Assembly: GCF_019752415.1 (NCBI RefSeq) | Contig: NZ_JAIEME010000104.1 | Location: 1-43,103 of the forward strand | Reading direction: 5' to 3' | Source of the DNA: Nitrosomonas sp. | Lineage (GTDB): Bacteria > Pseudomonadota > Gammaproteobacteria > Burkholderiales > Nitrosomonadaceae | Length of the DNA: 43,103 nucleotides | Shown: piece after piece, positions 25,325-33,010 of the stretch | How positions within the stretch are numbered: position 1 is the stretch's first letter | Layout of the letters: every line of letters starts with the position of its first letter | Made by a program: the position numbers and the translations under genes | Notes under the pieces: model-generated | Databases searched by the model: none | What the model was told of the DNA's origin: nothing | Seen by the model: only the letters and a program-made list of their open reading frames with translations

Positions 25325-28042
25325 TCATAGATCTTTAACACCCCTCCGCCGCAACAAGTATTTCTCAAGTTCAATGATCAGAAATAGCAACAAACTGACT
25401 GCGATAATGCGTACCCAGGCTGCTGCATCCAGAGCAGTCGTGCCAAATAACTGTTGCATCACAGGCAAATAGGTAAACAGCAATTGCAGTATCAACAATA
25501 GCCCGACAGCCATTAAAACATAACGATTACCCAGCAATCCTTGGCGCGAACACACGGAAGCCATCAAATAGCGGCAATTGAACAAATAGACCATCCCGCA
25601 CATCACCAGCACATTCACAACCACTGTCCGGGCCAGTTCAATACTCGCGCCCTGCACGGTTTCCCAAAAATACAAAGTAAAAACGCCGCCAATCATCAAT
25701 AATGCAACAAAAACAATACGCCACACCAGGAATCCCGACAAAATAGGCGCATTGGGGTCATGGGGCGGGCGTGACATGACACCGCTTTCAGGTCGTTCGA
25801 ATGCAAGCGAAATGGCCAACGTTACAGTCGTCACCATATTGATCCATAAAATCTGCACCGGCGTGATGGGTAGCGCCATCCCCAGAATAATGGCGAGTAT
25901 CAAAACACCCGCTTCACCGCCGCTGGTTGGAAGAATATAAACAACCGTTTTACGGATGTTGTCGTAGACTGTTCGGCCTTCTTCTACCGCATGTGTAATC
26001 GAAGCAAAATTGTCATCCATCAGCACCATTTCAGCTGCTTCTTTCGCCACTTCAGTACCGTTTTTCCCCATGGCAACGCCGATATCGGCACGCTTTAAGG
26101 CTGGTGCATCATTCACACCGTCACCTGTCATGGCAACAATTTCACCATTTTCCTGTAGCGCCGTAACCAGCCGGAGTTTATGCTCAGGACTTGCACGTGC
26201 AAAAATGTCTATTTCTCCAACCACTTTGCGCAGTTGTGCTTCGTCCATCTTATCCAGTTCAATCCCTGTCACAGCGTTCTGACCATTACCAATACCTAAT
26301 TTTGCGCCAATCGCGCAAGCGGTAATACGATGATCCCCGGTAATCATTTTAACGCGGATGCCTGCCGTATGACATTTGTCTATGGCAGCAATGGCTTCCT
26401 CACGCGGCGGGTCAATAATTCCAACCAGACCAAGCAACGTAAAGCCTGATTCAACATCAGAAGACTGCAATATTTTCTGTTTTATTTGAGTCGCACGACT
26501 GGCCATGGCCAGTATGCGCTGTCCCGTTGCACTTGCCTCCTGTATTTTGGTATGCCAGAAATCAAGCTGAATCAGCTGATCTTCTCCTTGGCTACGCTGA
26601 TGGCTGCACATTGCCAGCACTTCTTCCGGTGCACCTTTGACATATATCTGGCTATGCCCGGCATAATCCTGATGCAACGTCGCCATAAAACGATGCTCCG
26701 ATTCAAACGGAATGACATCCGTTCGAGGCAGTATTTTCTGCTCAAAAACCGGATCCAATGTAGCTTTCACTGCTAAAGTAATGAGCGCAGCTTCTGTCGG
26801 ATCACCCTGAATGACCCAGGTACCATCCTGCTGATGCAATGATGCTTCGTTACACAACATCCCTGCCCGAAACATATCCAGCATATCGGCATAATCAGTA
26901 GCCAGAATTTCCTTTCCATCCCGGCTAAAACCACCTGTTGGCGCATAACCCACGCCGCCAACTTGTAATTGAACTTCAGCAGTAATCACGCTCTGCACAG
27001 TCATTTCGTTACGTGTGAGCGTTCCGGTCTTGTCGGTACAGATGACGGTCACGGCACCCAGTGTTTCTACTGCAGGTAAATGACGAACAATCGCGTTACG
27101 CCGCACCATATTCTGCACGCCAAGCGCCAATGTTATCGTCATAATGGCAGGCAGTCCTTCTGGAATCGCTGCGATAGCCATGCTGATGGCCGCCATAAAC
27201 ATCTCATTAACCGGGTAATCATGCAGTAACAATCCATAAACAAAAATTCCGGCTGCCAACAGTAAAATTAGCAGCGTCAGCCAGCGGCCGAAGATCGCCA
27301 TTTGCCGCAACAAAGGCGATGTCAGCTTATCGACTTGCGCGATCATCTGACTGATGCGTCCAATCTCGGTATGTTGAGCAGTAGCAACCACCACCCCCGA
27401 TCCCTGGCCATAAACCACCAACGTGCCCGAATACGCCATACAAAACCGATCCCCAATCGTCGTCACTGCTTCGACTGCATGAATGGATTTCTCGACAGCT
27501 TCCGATTCTCCAGTTAACGCTGCCTCTTCGATACGCAGGTTTTTACAGTCGACCAATCGCAAGTCAGCCGGCACCTTGTCGCCGGATTGCAGCAATACGA
27601 TATCGCCAGGCACCAGCTGATCAGCTGGCATCTGTATCCGCTGACCGTCGCGCTGAACGATCGCGTTAAGTGACAGCATGCGCCGGATAGCATTCAGCGC
27701 TTCTTCCGCTTTGCCTTCCTGAACAAAGCCGATGATGGCATTGATGACCACAACACCAAAAATAACGCCACTATCGACCCAGTGACCTAGAAAAGCGGTC
27801 ATGCTGCATGCAGCGAGCAAGATATAAATCAGTACATTATGAAATTGCAACAAAAAGCGAATGACGATGCTTTTTGGTTTTGGTGGTTGTAATCGGTTTG
27901 CACCATACTGTTCAAGGCGCAACTTCGCTTCCGTTTGCGATAAACCAGCATGCCCGGTTTTAAACTCTTCCAGCACTTGCTGCGGTGGATAGCTATGCCA
28001 TAGAGGTGTTTTATCGGGTGCAAAAACTTGTTCATGTGGCAT
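25325..28042 (-). CDS. P2-type cation-transporting ATPase
   Basis: A 905-residue P-type ATPase of the P2 (Ca2+/Na+-pump-like) group in the inner membrane. Visible in order are the N-terminal cation ATPase domain (LSQTEAKLRLEQYGANRL), the actuator loop TGES, TM4 with AAIPEGLPAIMTITLALG, the phosphorylation site Asp337 in CTDKTGTLTRNEMTV, a KGAPEEVL nucleotide site, MITGDHRITACAIG, and MTGDGVNDAPALKRADIGVAMG. TM6 reads WINMVTTVTLAISLAFE instead of the Ca2+-pump NxxTD motif, so classical SERCA-type Ca2+ binding is doubtful and the ion is unknown. No heavy-metal CPC motif or HMA domain exists. It stands alone. Confidence 0.93.
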   Translation of the reverse strand: MPHEQVFAPDKTPLWHSYPPQQVLEEFKTGHAGLSQTEAKLRLEQYGANRLQPPKPKSIVIRFLLQFHNVLIYILLAACSMTAFLGHWVDSGVIFGVVVINAIIGFVQEGKAEEALNAIRRMLSLNAIVQRDGQRIQMPADQLVPGDIVLLQSGDKVPADLRLVDCKNLRIEEAALTGESEAVEKSIHAVEAVTTIGDRFCMAYSGTLVVYGQGSGVVVATAQHTEIGRISQMIAQVDKLTSPLLRQMAIFGRWLTLLILLLAAGIFVYGLLLHDYPVNEMFMAAISMAIAAIPEGLPAIMTITLALGVQNMVRRNAIVRHLPAVETLGAVTVICTDKTGTLTRNEMTVQSVITAEVQLQVGGVGYAPTGGFSRDGKEILATDYADMLDMFRAGMLCNEASLHQQDGTWVIQGDPTEAALITLAVKATLDPVFEQKILPRTDVIPFESEHRFMATLHQDYAGHSQIYVKGAPEEVLAMCSHQRSQGEDQLIQLDFWHTKIQEASATGQRILAMASRATQIKQKILQSSDVESGFTLLGLVGIIDPPREEAIAAIDKCHTAGIRVKMITGDHRITACAIGAKLGIGNGQNAVTGIELDKMDEAQLRKVVGEIDIFARASPEHKLRLVTALQENGEIVAMTGDGVNDAPALKRADIGVAMGKNGTEVAKEAAEMVLMDDNFASITHAVEEGRTVYDNIRKTVVYILPTSGGEAGVLILAIILGMALPITPVQILWINMVTTVTLAISLAFERPESGVMSRPPHDPNAPILSGFLVWRIVFVALLMIGGVFTLYFWETVQGASIELARTVVVNVLVMCGMVYLFNCRYLMASVCSRQGLLGNRYVLMAVGLLLILQLLFTYLPVMQQLFGTTALDAAAWVRIIAVSLLLFLIIELEKYLLRRRGVKDL

Positions 28043-28113
28043 AAGCAGCTCTCTTAAATGGTTGGATAGGCTGTGTTGCGCCTATTTAATAGACCAAAAT
28101 TGATAGGAATAAT

Positions 28114-28143
28114 TTGTATTTAATTATTCAGTACGGCTACAAT
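28114..28143 (+). promoter_or_regulatory. Possible promoter of the exported DUF442 gene
   Basis: TTGTAT (28114-28119), an 18-base spacer and TACAAT (28138-28143) lie 44 bases upstream of the ATG at 28188, in the gap that also serves the divergent ATPase gene. Confidence 0.45.
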
Positions 28144-28187
28144 GAAAAACATTCTTTTCTCACTTAACACAGCAAATGGGACTTTCT

Positions 28188-28700
28188 ATGAAATACTCTA
28201 TCATTCTGATGGTTCTTGTGACCATTCTGTTTTCCAGCATAGCACAGGCTTCTGGCCGGGTACCTTTTGGCCATCAGGTCATTGCGGTACAAAACTACAG
28301 CCGCGCTACGGAAAAAATTGCCATATCAGGACTTATCAGCGAGGGTGGTGTGCACGCATTGGCAGCCACCGGTTTCAAAACAATTATTGATTTACGCACC
28401 AAAAATGAAGGCGTGATGGAGGAGAAAGCATTGGTCGATATTGCCGGCATGATGTATGTCAATATTCCGACGACCGTTGCTGGGATCACTAAAGAACAGG
28501 TGGCCGCATTTACCAAAGTGATCGAATCAGCTCAGGCTCCGATACTAATCCATTGTGGATCAGGTAACCGGGCAAGTGCTATGTGGGCTAGCTATCGAAT
28601 CACCAAAGGTATTGATCCGGAAGTAGCTATTGAGGAGGCCCGTAAAACCGGTTTGCGCCCGCCGCTGGAAGAAAAACTTCGTGAAATCATGCTGAACTGA
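28188..28700 (+). CDS. Exported DUF442 (TIGR01244) sulfurtransferase/phosphatase-like protein
   Basis: A 170-residue protein with a signal peptide (MKYSIILMVLVTILFSSIAQASG), so the active domain is periplasmic. I start at ATG 28188; an ATG four codons upstream is less likely. The DUF442 core contains ISEGGVHALAATGFKTIIDLR and the active-site loop HCGSGNRASAMWASYR with Cys123 and a C-X4-R spacing, shorter than the C-X5-R loop of protein tyrosine phosphatases and closer to rhodanese loops. The gene converges on the sulfide operon, its stop only nine bases from the end of the TauE gene. A role in periplasmic persulfide handling is inferred from this context. Confidence 0.82.
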   Translation: MKYSIILMVLVTILFSSIAQASGRVPFGHQVIAVQNYSRATEKIAISGLISEGGVHALAATGFKTIIDLRTKNEGVMEEKALVDIAGMMYVNIPTTVAGITKEQVAAFTKVIESAQAPILIHCGSGNRASAMWASYRITKGIDPEVAIEEARKTGLRPPLEEKLREIMLN

Positions 28701-28709
28701 GCTTTAATC

Positions 28710-29543
28710 TTATCCATCAATCCAGAACAATCTGATAATCATCCACACCGAAACACCCATAGAAACTACAGCAAATCCTTGCTGTAGTTTTGGGCCAGCA
28801 AGAAAATGAGCAAAAATTCGCCCGATCAACATACCTGCCAATGCGCCGGCAGCAAAAGGTAGCGCAATAGTCCAATTCATCCCGCCGATAAAGGTTGCAG
28901 AAACAACACCTACAGCAGAAATAAGCGCGATAACTGCCAGGGATGTGGCAAGAATAGATTGCATCGAAAGAATGGTTGCTTTCCTTAATGCCGGCACAAC
29001 GACAAAGCCACCCCCGACGCCCAGCAATCCCGATAAGAACCCGGTTGCAATTCCGGAAAATGCCAATGCCCGGGCACACGGCCAAGTCCATACTAAACGG
29101 CCTTGCTCATAGGCTAGCTGGCAAGGTATTGAAGCGGGATCAGATTGAAAATCGGTGATATTTTTCACCGGATCATCCTGCATCTTACTTTGCCGCAACA
29201 TGCTGATTGCAGCATAAAACAAAACCAGTGCAAACAAAAATGTTAATGGCGCATTAGGCAATTTCTGCGCCAGCCATATGCCGATGGGTGCAGTCACAAC
29301 ACCGGTAATCGCAATAAACCCCGCTGCCCGATAACGCACTTTTCCTTGTCTGTGCGCAATTAACGCACCGATAGCAGAAGACAAACACACGGCGAATAAA
29401 GCAATCGGAGCAGCCTCGGCGACAACCAGATGCAGTCCGAACATCAGCAGCGGAACTGCAATGATCGTACCGCCAGCACCAGTCAGTGCCAATATAGCGC
29501 CAGTAACAGCGCCAAGCAAAATACTGATTAGCAGAATATCCAC
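28710..29543 (-). CDS. TauE/SafE family sulfite/organosulfonate exporter
   Basis: A 277-residue inner-membrane protein of the TauE/SafE (DUF81) family, with about eight hydrophobic segments arranged as two halves. Each half begins with the family glycine motif: ALTGAGGTIIAVPLLMFGL near the N-terminus and GLLGVGGGFVVVPAL in the middle. The start is a GTG four bases after the stop of the SQR gene, so the two are coupled. In sulfide-oxidation operons this exporter is thought to remove the sulfite made by persulfide dioxygenase. It is the last gene of the operon. Confidence 0.9.
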   Translation of the reverse strand: MDILLISILLGAVTGAILALTGAGGTIIAVPLLMFGLHLVVAEAAPIALFAVCLSSAIGALIAHRQGKVRYRAAGFIAITGVVTAPIGIWLAQKLPNAPLTFLFALVLFYAAISMLRQSKMQDDPVKNITDFQSDPASIPCQLAYEQGRLVWTWPCARALAFSGIATGFLSGLLGVGGGFVVVPALRKATILSMQSILATSLAVIALISAVGVVSATFIGGMNWTIALPFAAGALAGMLIGRIFAHFLAGPKLQQGFAVVSMGVSVWMIIRLFWIDG

Positions 29544-29547
29544 ATGT

Positions 29548-31158
29548 TCAGCTTAATTTACCAGGACGAGCAAGCCATTCCTTGCCTTTTAACATGCCAT
29601 TCCAATAGATCCATGGAAAAACTGTCGTTTTAAGAAACCAATTAAGCTTTCTCGGCACTGTTGGATCAAGTGGGAATGTCGGTAATAATTTTCCACCAAA
29701 ACCAAATTCAGCCAGTATGACTTTGCCATTTTCCACAGTCAGCGGACAGGCGCCGTAACCGTCATAGATAGTCGTCAGTTCCCGGTCTTCTTTTGCTGCC
29801 AGAAGATTCTCGGCCACCACAACAATTTGCTTTCTGGCTGCTGCGGCCGTTTTCGTATTTGGCGATGAGCAGGCATCGCCCAGTGAGAATATATTCGAGT
29901 AATCAGTATGCTGCAGTGTCTTTTCATTCACTTTGCAAAAACCACTCGCATCTGCCAGAGGACTATTGTGAAGAAAATCCGGAGCTACTTGTGATGGTGT
30001 CACATGCAGCATGTCAAAAGGTTTCTCTTCGAGGGTTACCGTTCCATCATTGCCCTTATTTTCAAAGTAGGCGATCTTTTTATTCCCGTCCACTTTGACC
30101 AAATTAGAATTGAATACCAATTTTGCGTGGTAGCGTCTGACATAGTCCATTAGGGGTGGAACAAAATCAGCCACACCAAATAACACAGCAGTTGCCGTAT
30201 TAAACTCAACATCCATATTTTCCAAACATTGGGCGCGCATCCAGTGATCGCAAGAAAGATACATGGCTTTTTGTGGTGCGCCCGCACATTTGATTGGCAT
30301 TGGCGGTTGGGTAAAAATTGCTTTCCCGGCTTTGAGTTCTTTGACCAGGGACCAGGTATAAGGCGCCAGATCATACTGGTAGTTTGAAGTAACACCGTTC
30401 TTACCCAACGTTTCTTCCAGTCCTTCAATCTTTTCCCATGCCAGACGTATACCCGGGCAAACAATTAATTGCCGGTATCCCATCACACGACCATCAGATA
30501 AATGCACTCTATTGTGTTCTGGATCAAATCCAGACGCGGCCGCCTGAATCCATTGAGCATTCTTGGGAAGAATATCAGTCATCGGTTTCACTGTTTCGGC
30601 GATGTCATAAGCGCCGGCTCCCACCAGTGTCCAAGCAGGTTGATAATAATGTTTACCGCTTGGTTCGATAATCGCGATACGCAACATTGGTCGCCGTTTA
30701 AGCAGGCTTGCAGTGACACCGATACCAGCCGAACCGCCACCTATGACAACCACATCAAAAGCGTTATCCCAGTTACAAGCTGCCACGACAGATTCCTGCG
30801 CTTCCGGGTCGTTTTGATCATTCTGCTTAGTCATTCCATACAAAGCAGTCGCACGCATGCCAGAACCGCAAAATGCCAGAACCGGCTTTGGTAACTCAAC
30901 CATTAGTTTTTGAAAAGCTTCCGCGCGCTCTGTGGGTATACTACCTATCCTGATTGGTAAATAGACAAAAGTAATATCCAGTAACTTGGCCGTTGCCTCC
31001 AGTTCTTCACTGCCTGGCTGGTTCTCGCCACCTTCATAATCCGGGCGGTTACAAATGATAGATCTGTAACCAGCGGCTGCAATTTCGGTGATATCGTCAA
31101 TACTGATTTGACCGGAAACCGACAGTTTGTGATCAAGCTTGGTAATATCCAGGCGCAT
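29548..31158 (-). CDS. sqr: Fusion of DUF442 sulfurtransferase-like domain with type II sulfide:quinone oxidoreductase
   Basis: A 536-residue two-domain protein. AAGGAG six bases upstream supports the ATG at 31158 (MRLDITKLDHKLSVSGQIS) over a codon six positions earlier. Residues 1 to about 120 form a DUF442 domain whose loop FCGSGMRA holds Cys97 in a C-X4-R setting. From about residue 130 an FAD/NAD(P) reductase follows (DVVVIGGGSAGIGVTASLLKR). The SQR redox cysteines lie in IKCAGAPQKAMYLSCD (Cys291) and in SLGDACSSPNTKTAAAA, matching human-type SQOR. SQR oxidises sulfide to persulfide and reduces quinone; the fused domain could accept the persulfide. It lies between the ArsR and TauE genes. 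Confidence 0.9.
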   Translation of the reverse strand: MRLDITKLDHKLSVSGQISIDDITEIAAAGYRSIICNRPDYEGGENQPGSEELEATAKLLDITFVYLPIRIGSIPTERAEAFQKLMVELPKPVLAFCGSGMRATALYGMTKQNDQNDPEAQESVVAACNWDNAFDVVVIGGGSAGIGVTASLLKRRPMLRIAIIEPSGKHYYQPAWTLVGAGAYDIAETVKPMTDILPKNAQWIQAAASGFDPEHNRVHLSDGRVMGYRQLIVCPGIRLAWEKIEGLEETLGKNGVTSNYQYDLAPYTWSLVKELKAGKAIFTQPPMPIKCAGAPQKAMYLSCDHWMRAQCLENMDVEFNTATAVLFGVADFVPPLMDYVRRYHAKLVFNSNLVKVDGNKKIAYFENKGNDGTVTLEEKPFDMLHVTPSQVAPDFLHNSPLADASGFCKVNEKTLQHTDYSNIFSLGDACSSPNTKTAAAARKQIVVVAENLLAAKEDRELTTIYDGYGACPLTVENGKVILAEFGFGGKLLPTFPLDPTVPRKLNWFLKTTVFPWIYWNGMLKGKEWLARPGKLS

Positions 31159-31265
31159 ATCCGACTCCTTCATCAATCGGTCACAACATCATCGCTGTAA
31201 AGTTTACGTCCTGCAGAAATCCTAACGCAAAATAGCTCTCTGCATCGTGATTGATGATTATTCTT

Positions 31266-31592
31266 TCAGGTGGATTGATTCTTACAATACAGACTATATA
31301 AAGTCTCCATAATTTTAAGGGCTTCCTGACTTGCCACACTATAGTATATATATTTACCTTTGCGCTCTGTTGCGACCAGATTCTCTTCCCGCAGAACGGT
31401 CAGTTGTTGCGAGAGTGTGGGCTGATGAATACCCAGCAATTCTTCAAGTTCACCCACATTCCGGGTTCCCTGACTCAGTTCACACAAGATGAGCAACCGA
31501 TCTTCATTAGCCAATATTTTCAGCAAAGCACAAGCAGCAGAAGCAGATGTATGTAGCGCTGTGATATCGTGTAAAACTGAATCTGTTTTCAT
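31266..31592 (-). CDS. ArsR-family persulfide-responsive repressor (BigR/SqrR/YgaV type)
   Basis: A 108-residue winged-helix protein: LKILANEDRLLILCELSQG, then the recognition region NVGELEELLGIHQPTLSQQLTVLREENLV and the wing VATERKGKYIYYSV. Two cysteines sit where BigR and SqrR have their sulfide-sensing pair: Cys37 in ILCEL and Cys103 in YSLYCKN; a third is Cys21. In that group persulfide links the two cysteines and releases the DNA. The ELCVC metal site of classical arsenic sensors is absent. The operon encodes SQR and transporters, supporting the sulfide role. It is probably autoregulated. Confidence 0.88.
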   Translation of the reverse strand: MKTDSVLHDITALHTSASAACALLKILANEDRLLILCELSQGTRNVGELEELLGIHQPTLSQQLTVLREENLVATERKGKYIYYSVASQEALKIMETLYSLYCKNQST

Positions 31593-31602
31593 AAAAAATT
31601 AC

Positions 31603-31612
31603 CTAACGTTAG
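31603..31612. promoter_or_regulatory. Short palindrome just upstream of the ArsR gene
   Basis: CTAACGTTAG is a perfect 10-bp palindrome 10 bases upstream of the repressor ATG, in the 108-base gap after the transporter gene. It could be an operator, but it overlaps the ribosome-binding region and is unlike the AT-rich motif of the other two sulfide promoters. Confidence 0.3.
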
Positions 31613-31700
31613 TGCGTAACAAGTTAAAGCCCAAATGATAAATGCATTCGATTGATATTGGTTAAAATTCTAGATTATTTTCATACAGTCTGTAAGTAGT

Positions 31701-32114
31701 TTATCCACGTCCTTGCTGGTTTTGGTAAATATTCATGCCTAATAGCATCGCGATAAGAAACACTAATGCGTCAGTACTTCCTGTTCCCGCCAGCACCACG
31801 GCCGGCCCGGGACAAATACCCGCTATTCCCCAACCAACGCCAAACACAAGACTTCCCAGAAGCAAGCGGCTATCTATTTTTGTAACAGCAGGTATCTGCA
31901 TCGATAAACCCAAGTAGCTGTTTGTACGTTTCTTTGCCAGTGCAAAAGCGATAAAACCCACAGCCACAGCACCACCCATAACCCATAGCAGTGAAGAATC
32001 CCAGTTACCTGTTATATCAAGAAACGCCAGAACTATGGCAGGATTTACCATGCCAGACAAGATAATTCCCAAACCGAAAACAACTCCTGATAACAATGCC
32101 ATAAAGTTAATCAT
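31701..32114 (-). CDS. YeeE/YedE (PmpB-like) sulfur-compound transporter, second half
   Basis: A 137-residue membrane protein with four hydrophobic segments: MALLSGVVFGLGIILSGMVNP, SSLLWVMGGAVAVGFIAF, LLGSLVFGVGWGIAGICPGPAVV and ALVFLIAMLLGMNIY. The GWGIAGICPGPA motif carries the conserved cysteine of the C-terminal half of YeeE/YedE thiosulfate transporters. AGGAGG seven bases before the ATG gives a firm start. It is paired with the other half-size protein encoded 30 bases upstream; such split pairs (PmpA/PmpB) occur with BigR/PmpR-controlled genes. Import of a sulfur compound is likely, substrate unproven. Confidence 0.85.
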   Translation of the reverse strand: MINFMALLSGVVFGLGIILSGMVNPAIVLAFLDITGNWDSSLLWVMGGAVAVGFIAFALAKKRTNSYLGLSMQIPAVTKIDSRLLLGSLVFGVGWGIAGICPGPAVVLAGTGSTDALVFLIAMLLGMNIYQNQQGRG

Positions 32115-32144
32115 TGAATATCCTCCTGATACATGCCATCCAAG

Positions 32145-32576
32145 CTAGAAAGTAAATACATGCCGTATCAAATAGACTGTCATGAAACCAGCAAGCATAA
32201 ATACTATTGTCGCTGCAATTGAGCGCGGCGACCGTCTTGATATTCCACAAACACCATGACCACTGGTACAACCAGAACCCAGGCGTGTACCATAACCGAC
32301 CAAGAAACCTGCCAATGCTAACATCGTATAGTTGGTTTCAATAGCGATCTCTGGCAAAACAAAAAAGAATTTCCAAATGACCACTGATAAAATCAATCCT
32401 AAAATAAAAGTGACACGCCAACCGATATCGCCTTTCTGCATTCGATATAATCCACCCACGATGCCCGATATACCTGCGATCCGTCCGTTAAATAGCAATA
32501 ACAATGCTACTGCGGAACCAATCATCAACCCGCCACCTACCGCATGCCATGGCACTGAATTCAGATTAATATACAT
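32145..32576 (-). CDS. YeeE/YedE (PmpA-like) sulfur-compound transporter, first half
   Basis: A 143-residue inner-membrane protein starting at ATG 32576 (MYINLNSVPWHAVGGGLMIGSA), the usual family N-terminus; an in-frame start eight codons upstream is less likely. The signature LVGYGTRLGSGCTSGHGVCGISR, with its paired cysteines, is that of the N-terminal half of YeeE/YedE transporters, where such cysteines relay thiosulfate or sulfide sulfur across the membrane. It is the first gene of the minus-strand sulfide operon, with a good promoter 69 bases upstream. Confidence 0.86.
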   Translation of the reverse strand: MYINLNSVPWHAVGGGLMIGSAVALLLLFNGRIAGISGIVGGLYRMQKGDIGWRVTFILGLILSVVIWKFFFVLPEIAIETNYTMLALAGFLVGYGTRLGSGCTSGHGVCGISRRSPRSIAATIVFMLAGFMTVYLIRHVFTF

Positions 32577-32644
32577 TCTCGTTATCCTGCCAAGAAACAC
32601 AAATCAGTTCAATCTCGCAAATATGTTACCATACGATATTTTTT

Positions 32645-32673
32645 ATTATATATTATTTGCGGTGTTAGATCAA
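32645..32673 (-). promoter_or_regulatory. Promoter of the sulfide operon with AT-rich putative operator
   Basis: On the minus strand TTGATC (32673-32668), a 17-base spacer and TATAAT (32650-32645) form a near-consensus promoter. An AT-rich block around the -10, seen on the plus strand as TATATATTATTTGCG (32647-32661), resembles the block before the divergent dioxygenase gene. CGCAAATA (32616-32623) and TATTTGCG (32654-32661) form a wide inverted repeat across the start region. Confidence 0.6.
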
Positions 32674-32698
32674 AAATTGACTAAATTTAGTTGGTTAT

Positions 32699-32938
32699 CA
32701 TCGCCGCACTGTTCCAGAATGTAAGCGACACCTTGTAAATCCAGATAACCTCGATCCATCACGGAGAAAGCCCTTGCCTCGAAAGACAAGGCATCCAGTA
32801 CGTTGACTTAGTGAGTTTTGCCATCCGAGATGTGAATAAATCTGGAATATTGCCGCGCAAAATTTGCAAAATATGATTTTAAATCGGCACCAAAATATTT
32901 TCTCGGAGAACCTTTGCAGCACAAGACTCTATCGTTTC
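32699..32938 (-). pseudogene. IS4-type DDE transposase remnant, frameshifted
   Basis: Minus-strand translation gives, in two frames, LRGNIP...RFIHISDGKTH and then VNVLDALSFEARAFSVMDRG followed by YLDLQGVAYILEQCG. This is the IS4-superfamily block L-R-G-N-I-P-x-F-I-x-I-S-D-G-K-x-H-D-V-N-x-L-D-x-L-x-x-E-x-G-A-F-Y-V-M-D-R-G-Y-x-D, which includes the second catalytic Asp. At least one frameshift and a loss of both ends make it inactive. It lies between the two divergent promoters of the sulfide genes. An open frame of 74 codons across it is not a real gene. Confidence 0.75.
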
Positions 32939-32966
32939 AGCGGCTCACTTAAACGGATATCACTTA

Positions 32967-32990
32967 TAGTTTATATATAATTATTTCGAC
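32967..32990 (+). promoter_or_regulatory. Putative promoter/operator of the persulfide dioxygenase gene
   Basis: TATAAT at 32976-32981 lies within the AT-rich block TATATAATTATTTCG (32974-32988), which resembles the block at the divergent operon promoter. No good -35 is seen. A shared ArsR-type operator is inferred. Confidence 0.45.
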
Positions 32991-33010
32991 TAAATTGGCA
33001 GAAAAATAAA

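Noticed and set aside
32698..32922. 74-codon minus-strand frame in the sulfide control region
   Set aside because: It runs out of frame across an IS4-type transposase remnant, so it is not a gene of its own.
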